A DNA stretch of 64,000 nucleotides from Nocardiopsis sp. YSL2 (GCF_030555055.1 NZ_JAMOAO010000001.1:3844001-3908000), one strand, 5' to 3'. Counted from the stretch's first letter, positions 38,820-48,004 are shown. The notes: generated by a model from the sequence alone, not told the origin. A program made the numbers and translations.

Positions 38820-38903
38820 CACCGGTCGCCGGTGCGGCCGCGGCCCCGCGTCCACCGCGTCCACCGCGCCGGGCGGAACCCACCCGCCTGGAGGGCCGCC
38901 GGG

Positions 38904-40682
38904 CTACCCCTCGGTGCGGTCCGTGTCCTCGGGCGGGGCGTGGAACGTGAAACCGTCGCGGTCCACGACCAGGAGCCCGTCCCCGACGGGTTCGAGCCGT
39001 TCGACGTCGCCGAGGTGGCGGGTCCGCGTGTGGCCCTCCGCGTCGGCGGTGGCGCCGTCGGGCCGGTACAGGCGCCCGTCGATCACCGTCCCTCCCGCAG
39101 CGCACGAGAAGTACCGTTCCCCCTCCTCCTCTTCCTCTGTGGAGGACGACCAGGCCACGGTCCCGTCCTCGGCCCGGACGGCGTAGACGTACGCCTCATC
39201 GTCGGCGTCGGTGCGCTCGGTCAGGAACACGCCGCCCAGGCCAGAGGGGCAGGGGCCGATCGAGGTGCCGACCACGGGGCCGCCCGTCTCGATCCTCCCG
39301 CTGCCCGCCGAGTTCCACAGTTCGGTGCCGTCGTCGTCGTAGGCGGCGAGCACTCCGCCGTTGTCGGTGGCATCGCCAGGGCGGTCGCGTTCTCGAACGT
39401 CGTAGGACATCATCGCCTCGAAGGAGGCCACGGTCACCCCGCCGACGGTGCGGACCGCACGGATGGACCGGTGGTAGGGCTCCTCCCGGTCCTCGTCAGC
39501 CCGGGGACGTGCGTCGTCCAGGCTGAACAGGAGTTCGCCGTCGTCCAGGCCGTAGACGGACAGACTGGAGCCGCGCCAGACGGCGACCCGCCCGTCCCCG
39601 GCCCGAACCTGGGCCTCGTCGTCCTCTTCCTGGGGCAGGACCCGAGCGGACGCGGAGCGGTCCGGCAGTTCGGCGACGAGGGATCCGTCCGCGAGGTCGA
39701 ACAGGCCCCATCGGGCGTCCGCGGAGTCGATGAGGCCGAGGAACCGGTGCGGTGCCGCCGGAAGGATCTCGGATGGCCCGTCCGCGCACCAGACCGCGGC
39801 GCCGGTCGATTGTTCGAAGGCCACCAGCGCCCCGGCGAAGTCCACCAGCACCGTCGCGTCGACGTGGTGCACCCCCGCGGGCTCGTACGCGTCCGGGTCC
39901 GCGTCGGGGTGCAGCCGCCGCAGGTCCGCCGCGTCCACCCGCCACAGTGCCCGTCCGTCCGTCGTGGAGAGCGCGGTGAAGCCCCCGGGGTCGGCGACGG
40001 TCACCGTGCGCGAGGAGCCGCCGACCACCCGGGTCCGGCTCGGGGGCTCCACCCTCCATACGGGTTCCCCCGGGAAGTGCTCCGCGGTCGGCGCGGAGGC
40101 CGCCGGTTCGGAGGTCTCCCACGGCTCCGGGTCGCCTCCGGGCCGGTACGTGGTGCAGGTGAGTGCGTCGCGGAACGGATCGGAGGCGAGCACGCCGACC
40201 TGTCCCGTGATGAGGAGCAGAGCGGCGAGGGTTGCGGTGGACACGGTGAGCCGGTGCGGCGCGGGCCCCTCGGGGGCGGAGCGCAAGTCAGACCACACCT
40301 GGAGGCGGAGCGGTAGGGCCGTCAGGACCACCACGCCCGCGATGAGGGCGAGGAGCGCGGGGAACGGCGACCACGCGCCCCAGACCGCCGTGACCGCGGC
40401 CGCGGTGGTGAGCAGGTCGCCCGCGAGGACCGCCCGCAGGGAGGTGCGGACGGGCAGGTCGGGCAGGTCGTGCGGTGCGCGGAGGACGAAGAGCAGGGCG
40501 GCCAGGGCCGTGGCGGCGGTGACGGCCAGGACCGACGAGTAGGGCCACAGCGTCCACGCCCAACCCGCCACGGCGAACACGCGCGGACCCCACCAGAGGA
40601 GGGCATCGCGAGCGGACTCCTCGGGCCGGGAGAAACGCGCGGGGGACTCGGGCATGACCGCACCCATCAGGGGAGGAGACAC
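38904..40682 (-). CDS. Membrane protein with PQQ-like beta-propeller domain
   Basis: About 592 aa. Four hydrophobic segments lie in the first 180 residues (for example GPRVFAVAGWAWTLWPY and LLALIAGVVVLTALPL). The rest is a predicted beta-propeller with PQQ-enzyme-like repeats (TTDGRALWRVDAADL, STGAAVWCADG, DDDGTELWNSAG, EDGTVAWSSS). No dehydrogenase catalytic set is apparent, so it probably binds or scaffolds. The start is uncertain: GTG 40682, ATG 40667 and ATG 40655 are in frame and none has a clear ribosome binding site. Its function is unknown. It converges with the LigD-polymerase gene. Confidence 0.78.
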   Translation of the reverse strand: MSPPLMGAVMPESPARFSRPEESARDALLWWGPRVFAVAGWAWTLWPYSSVLAVTAATALAALLFVLRAPHDLPDLPVRTSLRAVLAGDLLTTAAAVTAVWGAWSPFPALLALIAGVVVLTALPLRLQVWSDLRSAPEGPAPHRLTVSTATLAALLLITGQVGVLASDPFRDALTCTTYRPGGDPEPWETSEPAASAPTAEHFPGEPVWRVEPPSRTRVVGGSSRTVTVADPGGFTALSTTDGRALWRVDAADLRRLHPDADPDAYEPAGVHHVDATVLVDFAGALVAFEQSTGAAVWCADGPSEILPAAPHRFLGLIDSADARWGLFDLADGSLVAELPDRSASARVLPQEEDDEAQVRAGDGRVAVWRGSSLSVYGLDDGELLFSLDDARPRADEDREEPYHRSIRAVRTVGGVTVASFEAMMSYDVRERDRPGDATDNGGVLAAYDDDGTELWNSAGSGRIETGGPVVGTSIGPCPSGLGGVFLTERTDADDEAYVYAVRAEDGTVAWSSSTEEEEEGERYFSCAAGGTVIDGRLYRPDGATADAEGHTRTRHLGDVERLEPVGDGLLVVDRDGFTFHAPPEDTDRTEG

Positions 40683-40882
40683 GGAACCGCGTCAGCCTAA
40701 CGGAGGTGCGCGTCGTGGTGTCGTGCCGCCTCCGGCCCCGTGACGACCGGGATCAGCACACACCGGGCACGCCCGCCCCCGGGGAGACCACCATCGGCGT
40801 CTGCCGACCGCACCAGCTCTTCACCGCCCCGGCGGGAGCGGCCATGGGGCTCTGTTCCCGGCCGCGAGGCCGCCGGGGCCGC

Positions 40883-41644
40883 TCAGTGCTTGCGCAGGAC
40901 GAGGAGGAGGTTCCAGGTGACGACCTCGCGCAGGAACGGCACGTGGACGATCGGCCGCATCCAGTCGGGCAGGTAGCGCGGCCTGACGTCCACCGCCGTC
41001 ACGTCCCCGCGGCCGCGTGCCCAGCGGATCATCTCCTTGGCGTGGGCGGCGTACATGCTGCGGCCGAAGTCGTTCTTGGGGCGGCGGCCGTGCTTGCGGG
41101 CGAAGCGCTCGGCCGCGTAGGTGCCGCCGAGGTAGTGCCAGGGGGAGGTCTCGTGGCCGCCCCACGGTGAGAGCCACAGCGTGTACGACAGGTAGACCAG
41201 GCCGCCGGGCCTGGTCACGCGGACCATCTCGTCGGCCATCCGGGTCCGGTCGGGTACGTGCTCCAGCACGTTGGAGGAGAAGCACACGTCCACCGAGCCG
41301 TCGTGCAGCGGGAGGTCGAGCGCGCTCCCCTGGACCGCGTGCAGGTCGGCGTCGCGGCCGTGCAGCCGCATCTCGTGGGCGTCGGCGTCCACGCACAGGC
41401 AGCGCGCCCCGGCCTCGCGCAGCGCGTCGGCGAAGTAGCCCGGGCCGCCGCCGACGTCCACCACCAGGCGGCCGTCCAGCGGTGTGTAGGAGCGCAGCTG
41501 GGCCACGGTGTCGCGGGCCAGTGCGCCGTAGAAGAACGCCGGGTCGGTCTGCTCCCTGCGGAAGGCGGAGAACAGACCCACCGAGCGGCCGAGCGTGGCA
41601 CGGAAGGGGACCGTGCCGTCGGCCCGGGTGCCGGTCGTGCTCAC
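40883..41644 (-). CDS. Class I SAM-dependent methyltransferase
   Basis: 253 aa with a Rossmann methyltransferase domain: motif I VVDVGGGPGYFADALREAGA, motif II CLCVDAD, motif IV SVDVCFSSNVLEHVPD and VTRPGGLVYLSYTLW. The WGGHETSPWHYLGG segment resembles methyltransferases found in cell-surface or sugar clusters. GTG 41644 overlaps the stop of the second methyltransferase by four bases (GTGA), so the pair is translationally coupled. The substrate is unknown. A glycan or lipid-linked sugar is suggested only by the neighbours. Confidence 0.88.
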   Translation of the reverse strand: MSTTGTRADGTVPFRATLGRSVGLFSAFRREQTDPAFFYGALARDTVAQLRSYTPLDGRLVVDVGGGPGYFADALREAGARCLCVDADAHEMRLHGRDADLHAVQGSALDLPLHDGSVDVCFSSNVLEHVPDRTRMADEMVRVTRPGGLVYLSYTLWLSPWGGHETSPWHYLGGTYAAERFARKHGRRPKNDFGRSMYAAHAKEMIRWARGRGDVTAVDVRPRYLPDWMRPIVHVPFLREVVTWNLLLVLRKH

Positions 41645-42381
41645 GAGGTCCCCTCCCCCTCCAGTGCGACGTAGTGGCGCAGGTGGCGCCAGTGGTCACC
41701 GCCCCAGTACTCGTCCGAGGCCAGGATCCGGCCCTGGGGCACCAGCGCGGCGATCCGCTCGGTGGCCAGGGTGTGCATCCGCATCGGAGCCGGGTAGCGC
41801 AGGATCACGCGCTGGGCCAGCGCCACCAGCGGCCACGGGGCGTACCGGAAGACCAGGCCCTTGAACGTGCGCCGCTCGGATTCGGGGACGCCGAGCACCA
41901 GCGCGCCGCCCGGGCGTACGACCCGGGCGAACTCGCGCAGGTAGCCCTCGGCGAGCTCGGGCGGCAGGTGCTGGAGGACGAGGTCGGTGTAGACCAGGTC
42001 GAAGGAGTCGTCCTCGAACAGGGACAGGTCGGGGCGCTCGTTGAGGTGGAAGGTGATCCGGCCGCCCGTCCGGTCCAGGCGGCGGGCCTCCGCCAGCATG
42101 GGCGCGGAGATGTCGACGCCGTCGACGCGCTCGAAGTGCGCGGCCAGCGCGTTGGACAGCCGTCCCGCGCCGCAGCCGAAGTCCAGGACGCGCCCGCGGC
42201 CCGGCTGGGCGCCCAGTTCTTCGAGACGGGCGAGGGCGGGATCGATCTCGGCGCGGCCGGAGGCGAGGAACTCGTCGTCGTCCCAGCCGCCGGCGCGCTT
42301 ACCAGGGTCGACGCACACCGCCCACAGCGGCTCGGCGGAACCCAGCCGGGTCCAGTCCCGGCGCAGTTGTTCGAGCCCCAC
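41641..42381 (-). CDS. Class I SAM-dependent methyltransferase
   Basis: 246 aa from GTG 42381, chosen for the GGAGG eight bases upstream. The frame is open to 42450, and GTG 42396 or 42390 are alternatives. Motifs are VLDFGCGAGRLSNALAAHFE, GVDISAPML, DSFDLVYTDLVLQHLPPE and VRPGGALVLGVPES. It is a paralogue in fold, but not closely similar in sequence, to the next gene. The C-terminal tail SDEYWGGDHWRHLRHYV also contains an aromatic-rich patch. First gene of a two-gene operon, divergent from the GT-C gene, with a KstR-like site in the shared promoter region. Confidence 0.85.
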   Translation of the reverse strand: MGLEQLRRDWTRLGSAEPLWAVCVDPGKRAGGWDDDEFLASGRAEIDPALARLEELGAQPGRGRVLDFGCGAGRLSNALAAHFERVDGVDISAPMLAEARRLDRTGGRITFHLNERPDLSLFEDDSFDLVYTDLVLQHLPPELAEGYLREFARVVRPGGALVLGVPESERRTFKGLVFRYAPWPLVALAQRVILRYPAPMRMHTLATERIAALVPQGRILASDEYWGGDHWRHLRHYVALEGEGTS

Positions 42382-42414
42382 CGGCCTCACCTCCACGTTT
42401 CTGAAGCTTGTTCT

Positions 42415-42434
42415 CGTTCCGTCTGAACGGAACG
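42415..42434. promoter_or_regulatory. Palindrome upstream of methyltransferase pair
   Basis: CGTTCCGT-CTGA-ACGGAACG, two perfect 8-bp arms around four bases, in the divergent gap between the methyltransferases and the GT-C gene. It could be an operator or a hairpin in the methyltransferase leader. Confidence 0.45.
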
Positions 42435-42466
42435 TCACGGCCTGCGGCAACAGTCAAGGACAAAAC

Positions 42467-42480
42467 TGGAACGTGTTGTA
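42467..42480. promoter_or_regulatory. KstR-like palindrome, copy 1
   Basis: TGGAACGTGTTGTA matches TNNAACNNGTTNNA, the consensus of the TetR regulator KstR of Mycobacterium and Rhodococcus. It ends inside a good -10 (TATTCT, 42479-42484) reading towards the GT-C gene, so a bound protein should repress. The regulator is not in the window. Confidence 0.5.
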
Positions 42481-42529
42481 TTCTGTCATCCCTTGTCCGG
42501 GTAGGCCAACCTATGGCGTGGAGAGACCG

Positions 42530-44416
42530 ATGCTGCCTGCTTCCGCCCTCGCGCTGGTACGCGACCGGGTCCTCCTGGTCGCCCTTCTCCTGATCGCCGC
42601 CGCGGTGGGGCTCAAGGTCTACCTGCTCCAGGCGTCCTACTTCGTCGAGGACGACTTCCTGTTCTTCGCCGGTGCCCACGCCACCGACCTGAGCCCGGAG
42701 TACCTGTTCGGCCTGCACAAGGGCCACCTGATGCCGGGCGGGTTGTTCCTGGTCTACCTCCAGACGTCGTTCTGGCCGTTCAACTGGTGGGTCAGCGCCG
42801 GGATCATGCTCGTCCTGCAGACGGCGGCGCTGCTCGGCTTCCTGTGGCTGCTGTGGGAGCTGTTCGGCCGGCGCTGGGCGCTCCTGGTGCCCGTGACCGT
42901 GTACGCCCTGGCCCCGCTGACCATTCCCGTCCTGGGGTGGTGGTCCGCGGCGCTCAACGCGGTCCCGCTCCAGCTCGGCATGGTGTTCGCGCTGCTGTGG
43001 ACGGTCCGCTACCTGCGCACGTCGGACCGCCGGTTCGCGCTGTGGGCGGGGATCGCCGTCGGGTTCGCGATGCTGTTCAACGTCAAGGCGATGTTCCTGC
43101 CGGCGCTGCTCTTCGCGGTCGCCGTCGCCGTGCTCTACCCGGGCGGCCCGCTCACCGCCGCCCGCCGCGCGTGGGCGCTGCACCGGTCCTTCTGGACGGC
43201 GATGGCGGTCCTCTTCGGCGCCTACACCGTCCTGTACCTGGCCCGGATGCGCGCGGGGAACGGCGGCGAGGGCGCCGGCGTGCCGGAGTACGGGCCCGCC
43301 ATGGCCATGGTCCGGGGACTGCTCACCGAGGTCTTCCCGGTCGGCGCGCTGGGCGGTCCCCTGGAATGGTCGCCCGTGACCCCGACCGGCGGGTTGATCG
43401 ACGCGCGCGGGGAGATCGTGCTGGTGTCGTGGGCGGTGTTCGGCGTGATCGTGCTCGCGAGCCTGTGGCTGCGCCGCCGCGCGTGGCGGGCCTGGACCGT
43501 GCTGCTCGGCTACGTCGTGGTCGTGGACGTGGTCCCCACGATCGTGGCGCGCGGACGCTTCCAGGAGGTGGCCGCCGCCGACCCCCGGTACGTGGCCGAC
43601 GCCGCCCTGGTGTTCGCGCTGTGCCTGGCCATGGCCTTCCTGCCGACCCGAGAGGAGCGCGCCCGCTCCGCCGTGGGCCCCGAGGCGCCGCCCGCGGCCC
43701 CGGGCCGCACCACCCGGGTCGCCGCCGTGCTGGCCACGGCGGCGTACGCCGGTACGGCGGTGTACTCCACCGTCGCCTACGCGGACACCCTCAGCGGCGA
43801 CCGGCTCCAGTGGTACCTCGACACCGTGCGCGTGGCGATGGACGGCGTGCCGGAGGAGGGGGGACTCTACTCCCGCCCGGTCCCCGAGGACATCGTGCTG
43901 GAGTGGAACGGGCACCGGCGGATGAGCTCGTACGTCCTGGCGCCGCTGGCCGATCCGGACACGGCCGAGCGGATGAGCTCGCCGGAGCAGTCCGATCTGG
44001 CGTACGTGTTCAACGACGGCGGCTACCTGGTCCCGGCCCGCCCGTCCGACGACAGCCACGTGTTCGGCCCCGCCGCCGGCGAGGAGTGCATCGAGTCCTG
44101 GGACGGCCTGATGGCCTGGCCGGTCAGGGCGGACGGCGGGCCGCCCCAGATCGTCACCATCGGCTACACGTCCGAGGACGGGACCGAGGTCGCCGTGGCG
44201 CTGGGAGACGACTGGCTCGACGTGGAGCTGCCGGCCGCCGAGGAGAACAGCACCTGGTACGTGCCCGTGGGAGCGGCCGGAGACCAGCTGGCCCTGTACA
44301 CGTCGGCGGACGAGGTGTGCGTGAGCTGGGTGTCGATCGGCACGATGGCCCCGACGGTCGAGGGCAACCCGTGGGACCCGGACGAGGGCGGCCGCACCGA
44401 CCCCGCCGCGGACTGA
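42530..44416 (+). CDS. Multi-span membrane protein, GT-C-like glycosyltransferase
   Basis: 628 aa. About eleven hydrophobic helices cover residues 12-420 or so, and the last 200 residues form a soluble, probably external domain. Directly after helix 1 is FVEDDFLFFAGAH (Glu40-Asp41-Asp42), the position and kind of acidic motif that marks GT-C enzymes, which use polyprenyl-phosphate sugars. ATG 42530 has GGAGAG upstream. The frame runs back to 42041 but that part overlaps the divergent gene. I do not recognise a named family. With UbiA-DprE1-DprE2 3 kb away, an arabinosyl- or ribosyl-transferase is a fair guess. Confidence 0.72.
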   Translation: MLPASALALVRDRVLLVALLLIAAAVGLKVYLLQASYFVEDDFLFFAGAHATDLSPEYLFGLHKGHLMPGGLFLVYLQTSFWPFNWWVSAGIMLVLQTAALLGFLWLLWELFGRRWALLVPVTVYALAPLTIPVLGWWSAALNAVPLQLGMVFALLWTVRYLRTSDRRFALWAGIAVGFAMLFNVKAMFLPALLFAVAVAVLYPGGPLTAARRAWALHRSFWTAMAVLFGAYTVLYLARMRAGNGGEGAGVPEYGPAMAMVRGLLTEVFPVGALGGPLEWSPVTPTGGLIDARGEIVLVSWAVFGVIVLASLWLRRRAWRAWTVLLGYVVVVDVVPTIVARGRFQEVAAADPRYVADAALVFALCLAMAFLPTREERARSAVGPEAPPAAPGRTTRVAAVLATAAYAGTAVYSTVAYADTLSGDRLQWYLDTVRVAMDGVPEEGGLYSRPVPEDIVLEWNGHRRMSSYVLAPLADPDTAERMSSPEQSDLAYVFNDGGYLVPARPSDDSHVFGPAAGEECIESWDGLMAWPVRADGGPPQIVTIGYTSEDGTEVAVALGDDWLDVELPAAEENSTWYVPVGAAGDQLALYTSADEVCVSWVSIGTMAPTVEGNPWDPDEGGRTDPAAD

Positions 44417-44428
44417 GGGACGGTCCCG

Positions 44429-44448
44429 CGGCGCCGTTCGGGGCGCCG
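44429..44448. terminator. Short terminator between convergent genes
   Basis: CGGCGCC/GGCGCCG, a 7-bp stem with a six-base loop, between the GT-C gene and the convergent acyltransferase. It could serve both. Confidence 0.5.
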
Positions 44449-44453
44449 TCGGC

Positions 44454-45740
44454 TCATTCGCTCGGGACGACCGCCCGCTTCGGCACGGAGCCGGGTCCGT
44501 GGTGCCGCGACCACCGCCGGGAGGGTTCCTCCACCCACCGGTGCGTGGCCATGGCCAGCAGGATCGTGCCGGCGGTCACCGGGACCGCGTCCAGGAGGAA
44601 GGACCCCGTGAAGATCTCCTGGCCGGTGAAGTCGCGCCACAGGTACAGGACCACGAACTGCCACAGGAACACCCCGTAGGAGATCCGGGCGAGGAACTGG
44701 ACCGTGCGGTGCCGCAGCAGCGAGTCCAGCCACCGCCCCCGCTCCCAGGCCTCGGCCCGGCGCAGGGGGAGCGGTGCGCCCGTGGGGCGCGGTGCCAGGG
44801 CGGCGGGGGCCAGGACGAGGAACGCGAAGCCGATGCCGGTCGCCGAGTCCACCGCCGAGCTCCAGACGTCCCCGGCGCCGATGAAGCGGCCGCCGGCGGC
44901 CGGTGTGGCGTTGAGCGCTAGGAACGCGCCCGCCGCCATCCAGCAGACCCCGGGGGAGGCGGCGACCGTCCGGCACACGCGCCGCACGGGTCCGTCCGGG
45001 CCGGGTTCGCGATGGGCCCACTCCGACACGACCGCCAGGGCCATCCCGGCCGCGAACAGGCCCAGCGCCCGGGGCAGCCACGCGTGCATGTACTCGCGCG
45101 ACTCCGGATAGAACTGCGGCACCAGGGCGGCGAAGCCCAGCAGCGCCATGACGGCCAGGCCGCTGAGCAGGCGTCGGCCGCGGGCGTCCACCGTGGGGCC
45201 GCGCCGCGCCCACAGCGACAGTGCCAGGGCCAGCAGCGGAAGCAGCAGGTAGAAGCTCACCTCGACCGACAGACTCCACATCTGCCCCAGGCCGTACGGG
45301 CCGGTGCCGAGCCAGGGCGGGTCGGTGTCGAAGGTGAAGGTCAGCGTCAGGACCTCCAACCAGTGGCGGAGGTCGAGTTCGGCGCGCGAGTGGACCAGCA
45401 GGGCGGTCAGGGCCACCACCCAGTAGGCGGGGAACACGCGCACGGCGCGTCGCCAGAGGTAGGGGAGCGCGTGCGGCCCCCGCTCGCCGTCCAGGACGGC
45501 GCGGGCCCACGGCCGGAAGAGCAGGACGCCGGAGAGCGCGAAGAAGAGGGGGACCGCCAGGTCGAGGGCGCCCAGCAGGCCGCCGACGACGCCCGGGGCC
45601 AGGGAGTCGCCGGTCTCGGTGGCCACATGGAAGAAGAGGACCATCAGGGCGGCCGCCGCGCGGATGCCGTCGAGGGTCTCGTGGCGGCCGCCGACCTGGG
45701 GCAGCCGGCGGTCGGCGGTCGGGGAGAGGGTGCGCTCCAT
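44454..45740 (-). CDS. Acyltransferase family 3 membrane protein
   Basis: 428 aa with about ten membrane helices. The N-terminal LDGIRAAAALMVLFFHVA (His38) carries the conserved histidine of the family, which O-acylates sugars or other surface molecules with acyl groups drawn from the cytosol. QMWSLSVEVSFYLLLPLL and ISYGVFLWQFVVLYLW are further family blocks. Likely decorates a cell-envelope glycan made by the neighbouring genes, by inference. Its promoter region contains the second KstR-like site, and it is divergent from the DUF3068 gene. Confidence 0.88.
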   Translation of the reverse strand: MERTLSPTADRRLPQVGGRHETLDGIRAAAALMVLFFHVATETGDSLAPGVVGGLLGALDLAVPLFFALSGVLLFRPWARAVLDGERGPHALPYLWRRAVRVFPAYWVVALTALLVHSRAELDLRHWLEVLTLTFTFDTDPPWLGTGPYGLGQMWSLSVEVSFYLLLPLLALALSLWARRGPTVDARGRRLLSGLAVMALLGFAALVPQFYPESREYMHAWLPRALGLFAAGMALAVVSEWAHREPGPDGPVRRVCRTVAASPGVCWMAAGAFLALNATPAAGGRFIGAGDVWSSAVDSATGIGFAFLVLAPAALAPRPTGAPLPLRRAEAWERGRWLDSLLRHRTVQFLARISYGVFLWQFVVLYLWRDFTGQEIFTGSFLLDAVPVTAGTILLAMATHRWVEEPSRRWSRHHGPGSVPKRAVVPSE

Positions 45741-45780
45741 GGGGCCTTCCAGCGCGGGGGCGAGTCGAAACGCGTCTCAC

Positions 45781-45794
45781 TAGAACGTGTTATA
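45781..45794. promoter_or_regulatory. KstR-like palindrome, copy 2
   Basis: TAGAACGTGTTATA, again TNNAACNNGTTNNA and sharing the core GAACGTGTT with the site at 42467. It lies in the divergent gap between the acyltransferase and the DUF3068 gene and overlaps AT-rich, -10-like sequence (TATAAC on the minus strand). Confidence 0.5.
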
Positions 45795-45813
45795 AAAATT
45801 CAGACACGCCCTG

Positions 45814-45864
45814 GTGACGTCGTTCACTACTGGGCAGTACTCTACCGGAACTGAAGCTAGTTCC
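45814..45864 (+). promoter_or_regulatory. Putative promoter and palindrome before the DUF3068 gene
   Basis: GTGACG (45814-45819) and TACTCT (45838-45843), 18 bp apart, form a weak promoter. GGAACT-N6-AGTTCC at 45847-45864 is an inverted repeat placed at the expected transcription start, so it may be an operator. Confidence 0.4.
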
Positions 45865-45941
45865 ACTCGCCCCCGCTGACTTCGATCCGATCCACCCAGT
45901 TCCAGATCCAGAACCGGACTCTCATCCGCCCAGGAGGGCAC

Positions 45942-46856
45942 ATGCGCCGTACCGTTGCGGTCGTTCTCATCGCGCTGGGGGTCTTCTTTCTTGCCTTCGC
46001 ACCCATGATGCGCACGTGGATGTCGAGCTCCCTGATGAAGACTCCTCTGGACTACTACAGTCAAACCGTCAACGAAGGAGAGGTCGACTACTTCAACATC
46101 GAGGACGTGGAGGCGGTCGAGAACGCCCGGGTGGAGGCGCACTCGACGATCCGCGCCGACGTGGCCTCCAGCACGGACGACACCGTCGTCTGGGACCAGT
46201 TCACCTGGATCAAGGACGCCGACACCGACTTCGGCATCTCGTCGGCCAGCCGTCGTGCCGGGCACGACCGGGTCACCGGCGAGGCGGTCGACTGCTGCGA
46301 CGCCATGATCAACGACGAGGCCACCACCCAGGCCGGAATCCTGTGGAAGTTCCCCTTCTTCCCGGAGCAGCGCGACTACGACTTCTTCGAGACCACCGTC
46401 CAGGAAGTCGTCCCCATGGAGTTCCAGGGCGTCGAGGACGTCGAGGGTATCGAGACCTACCGCTACGTCCAGACCGTCGAGCCGACCACCGTCGGCGAGC
46501 GCACCATCCCGCGCTCCGTGGCGGGTCTGGAGGGCGACGGCGACATCACCGGCGATGAGCAGTTCTCGATCGTGCGCACCTACTGGGTCGACGCCGTGAC
46601 CGGAACCCCGATCAAGGTCAGCGAGGACCAGCACCGCGCCGTGGTCTACGAGGGCGAGGAGGTCCTGACCCTGCTGAGCGGTGAGCTCACCTTCGACGAG
46701 GCGAGCGTGCAGGACAAGATCGCCAGCACCGAACAGGGCCGGACACTGCTGCCCCTGCTGCGCACCACCATCCCGGTGGGGTCCCTGATCATCGGCGTCG
46801 GCCTCATCGGCATCGCGACCGTCCTGCTGATCGTGGGACGCCGCGGCGCCCACTAG
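45942..46856 (+). CDS. DUF3068 (PorA-like) membrane-anchored protein
   Basis: 304 aa. An N-terminal hydrophobic helix (about 4-24) leads to a large extracytoplasmic domain (25-270), and a second helix (SLIIGVGLIGIATVLLIVG) lies near the C-terminus, ending RRGAH. The pattern and blocks such as LDYYSQTVNEGEVDYFNIED match the DUF3068 family, often labelled porin PorA in actinobacteria, though a porin function is unproven. A near-perfect AGGAGGG ribosome binding site precedes the ATG. It is upstream of ubiA in the same direction. Confidence 0.82.
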   Translation: MRRTVAVVLIALGVFFLAFAPMMRTWMSSSLMKTPLDYYSQTVNEGEVDYFNIEDVEAVENARVEAHSTIRADVASSTDDTVVWDQFTWIKDADTDFGISSASRRAGHDRVTGEAVDCCDAMINDEATTQAGILWKFPFFPEQRDYDFFETTVQEVVPMEFQGVEDVEGIETYRYVQTVEPTTVGERTIPRSVAGLEGDGDITGDEQFSIVRTYWVDAVTGTPIKVSEDQHRAVVYEGEEVLTLLSGELTFDEASVQDKIASTEQGRTLLPLLRTTIPVGSLIIGVGLIGIATVLLIVGRRGAH

Positions 46857-46887
46857 GGACACCGCACTCTCTCCCCCCGGCGGCCGG

Positions 46888-46918
46888 CCGCCGGTACATC
46901 CCCCCGGTGTACCGGCGG
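46888..46918 (+). terminator. Hairpin between the DUF3068 gene and ubiA
   Basis: Perfect 11-bp stem (CCGCCGGTACA with TGTACCGGCGG), loop of nine. It probably separates the two transcripts or attenuates. Confidence 0.55.
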
Positions 46919-46956
46919 CGCGGCCGTCTCCGGTAGCGACGACGACGGGAGCGGAC

Positions 46957-47994
46957 ATGTCCTCACCAGTGGGCCACCGGAGGGCCCGGCACACCGGCAC
47001 CGTGCCCGCGGACCCCGTCGTGCCCGCCGAATCCGTCGTGCCCGCGGCACCCGGTCCGGACCCCCGGTCCCCCCGGGCCGCGCGCTCGCTCCCCTTCGCC
47101 CTGCTGCGCGCCTGCCGCCCCCGCCAGTGGCTCAAGAACCTCCTCGTCTTCGCCGCCCCGGCGGCCGCCGGGGCGCTCGGCCAGCCGTGGGCCCTGGCCG
47201 CCTGCGCGGCGGCCTTCGTCCTCTTCTGCCTGGCGGCCGGCGGGACCTACCTGCTCAACGACGTCAGGGACGTGGAACGCGACCGCGCTCACAAACGCAA
47301 GCGCGGTCGGCCGGTGGCCTCGGGCGAGCTGCCCGTCCCCGTGGCAGTGACGGCGGGCGCCGTGCTGGTCGCGGTCGTCCCTCCCGCCTCCCTGCTGCTC
47401 GGCAACCCGGGGCTGACCGCCCTGCTCACCTGCTACGTCGTCCTCACCCTCGCCTACACGCGCTTCCTCAAGGACGTCGTCGTGTGCGACCTGGTCGCGG
47501 TCTCCGCCTGCCATGTCCTGCGCGCCGTCGCGGGCGCGGTGGCCGTCGGGGTCCCCCTCACCACCTGGTTCGTCATCGTGGTGTCCCTGGCCGCCCTGCT
47601 CGTGGTGGTCGGCAAGCGCGAGGCCGAGCTGCGCGCCGCGAACGCCGTCGCGGCCGACGCCGTCGCGCCGACCGCGCCCGCCGACCCGGCCGCCGTGTTC
47701 CTGGCGGCCCGCGAGACGCTGTGCGGCTACTCCGTCTCCTACCTCACCCAGACCCGCACCACCGTCTCCGCCGCGATGATCGTCACCTACTGCGTGTGGG
47801 CCCTGGAACCGGCGGAGCACACCACCTTCCACGCGGTCAGTATCGTGCCCTTCATCATGTTCGTGCTCCGCTACAACCTGCTGGTCGACCGCGGCGTCGG
47901 CGAGGAGCCCGAGGAGATCGCGCTGCGCGACCGGCCGATCCAGGCCGTCCTCGTCGCCCTCGTGACCCTGGTCGGTCTGGGGATCTACCTGTGA
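46957..47994 (+). CDS. ubiA: Decaprenyl-phosphate phosphoribosyltransferase (UbiA family)
   Basis: Membrane prenyltransferase-fold enzyme. The mycobacterial counterpart (Rv3806c) joins 5-phosphoribosyl diphosphate to decaprenyl phosphate, the first committed step to decaprenyl-phosphoryl arabinose. 345 aa with a 45-residue disordered lead, then RPRQWLKNLLVFAAP. The first Asp-rich motif is NDVRDVERD (101-109), and the second region is YTRFLKDVVVCDLVAVSACH. About nine helices. dprE1 and dprE2 follow directly, which makes this assignment much safer than homology to quinone prenyltransferases alone. Confidence 0.88.
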   Translation: MSSPVGHRRARHTGTVPADPVVPAESVVPAAPGPDPRSPRAARSLPFALLRACRPRQWLKNLLVFAAPAAAGALGQPWALAACAAAFVLFCLAAGGTYLLNDVRDVERDRAHKRKRGRPVASGELPVPVAVTAGAVLVAVVPPASLLLGNPGLTALLTCYVVLTLAYTRFLKDVVVCDLVAVSACHVLRAVAGAVAVGVPLTTWFVIVVSLAALLVVVGKREAELRAANAVAADAVAPTAPADPAAVFLAARETLCGYSVSYLTQTRTTVSAAMIVTYCVWALEPAEHTTFHAVSIVPFIMFVLRYNLLVDRGVGEEPEEIALRDRPIQAVLVALVTLVGLGIYL

Positions 47995-48004
47995 CCCGTC
48001 GCCG

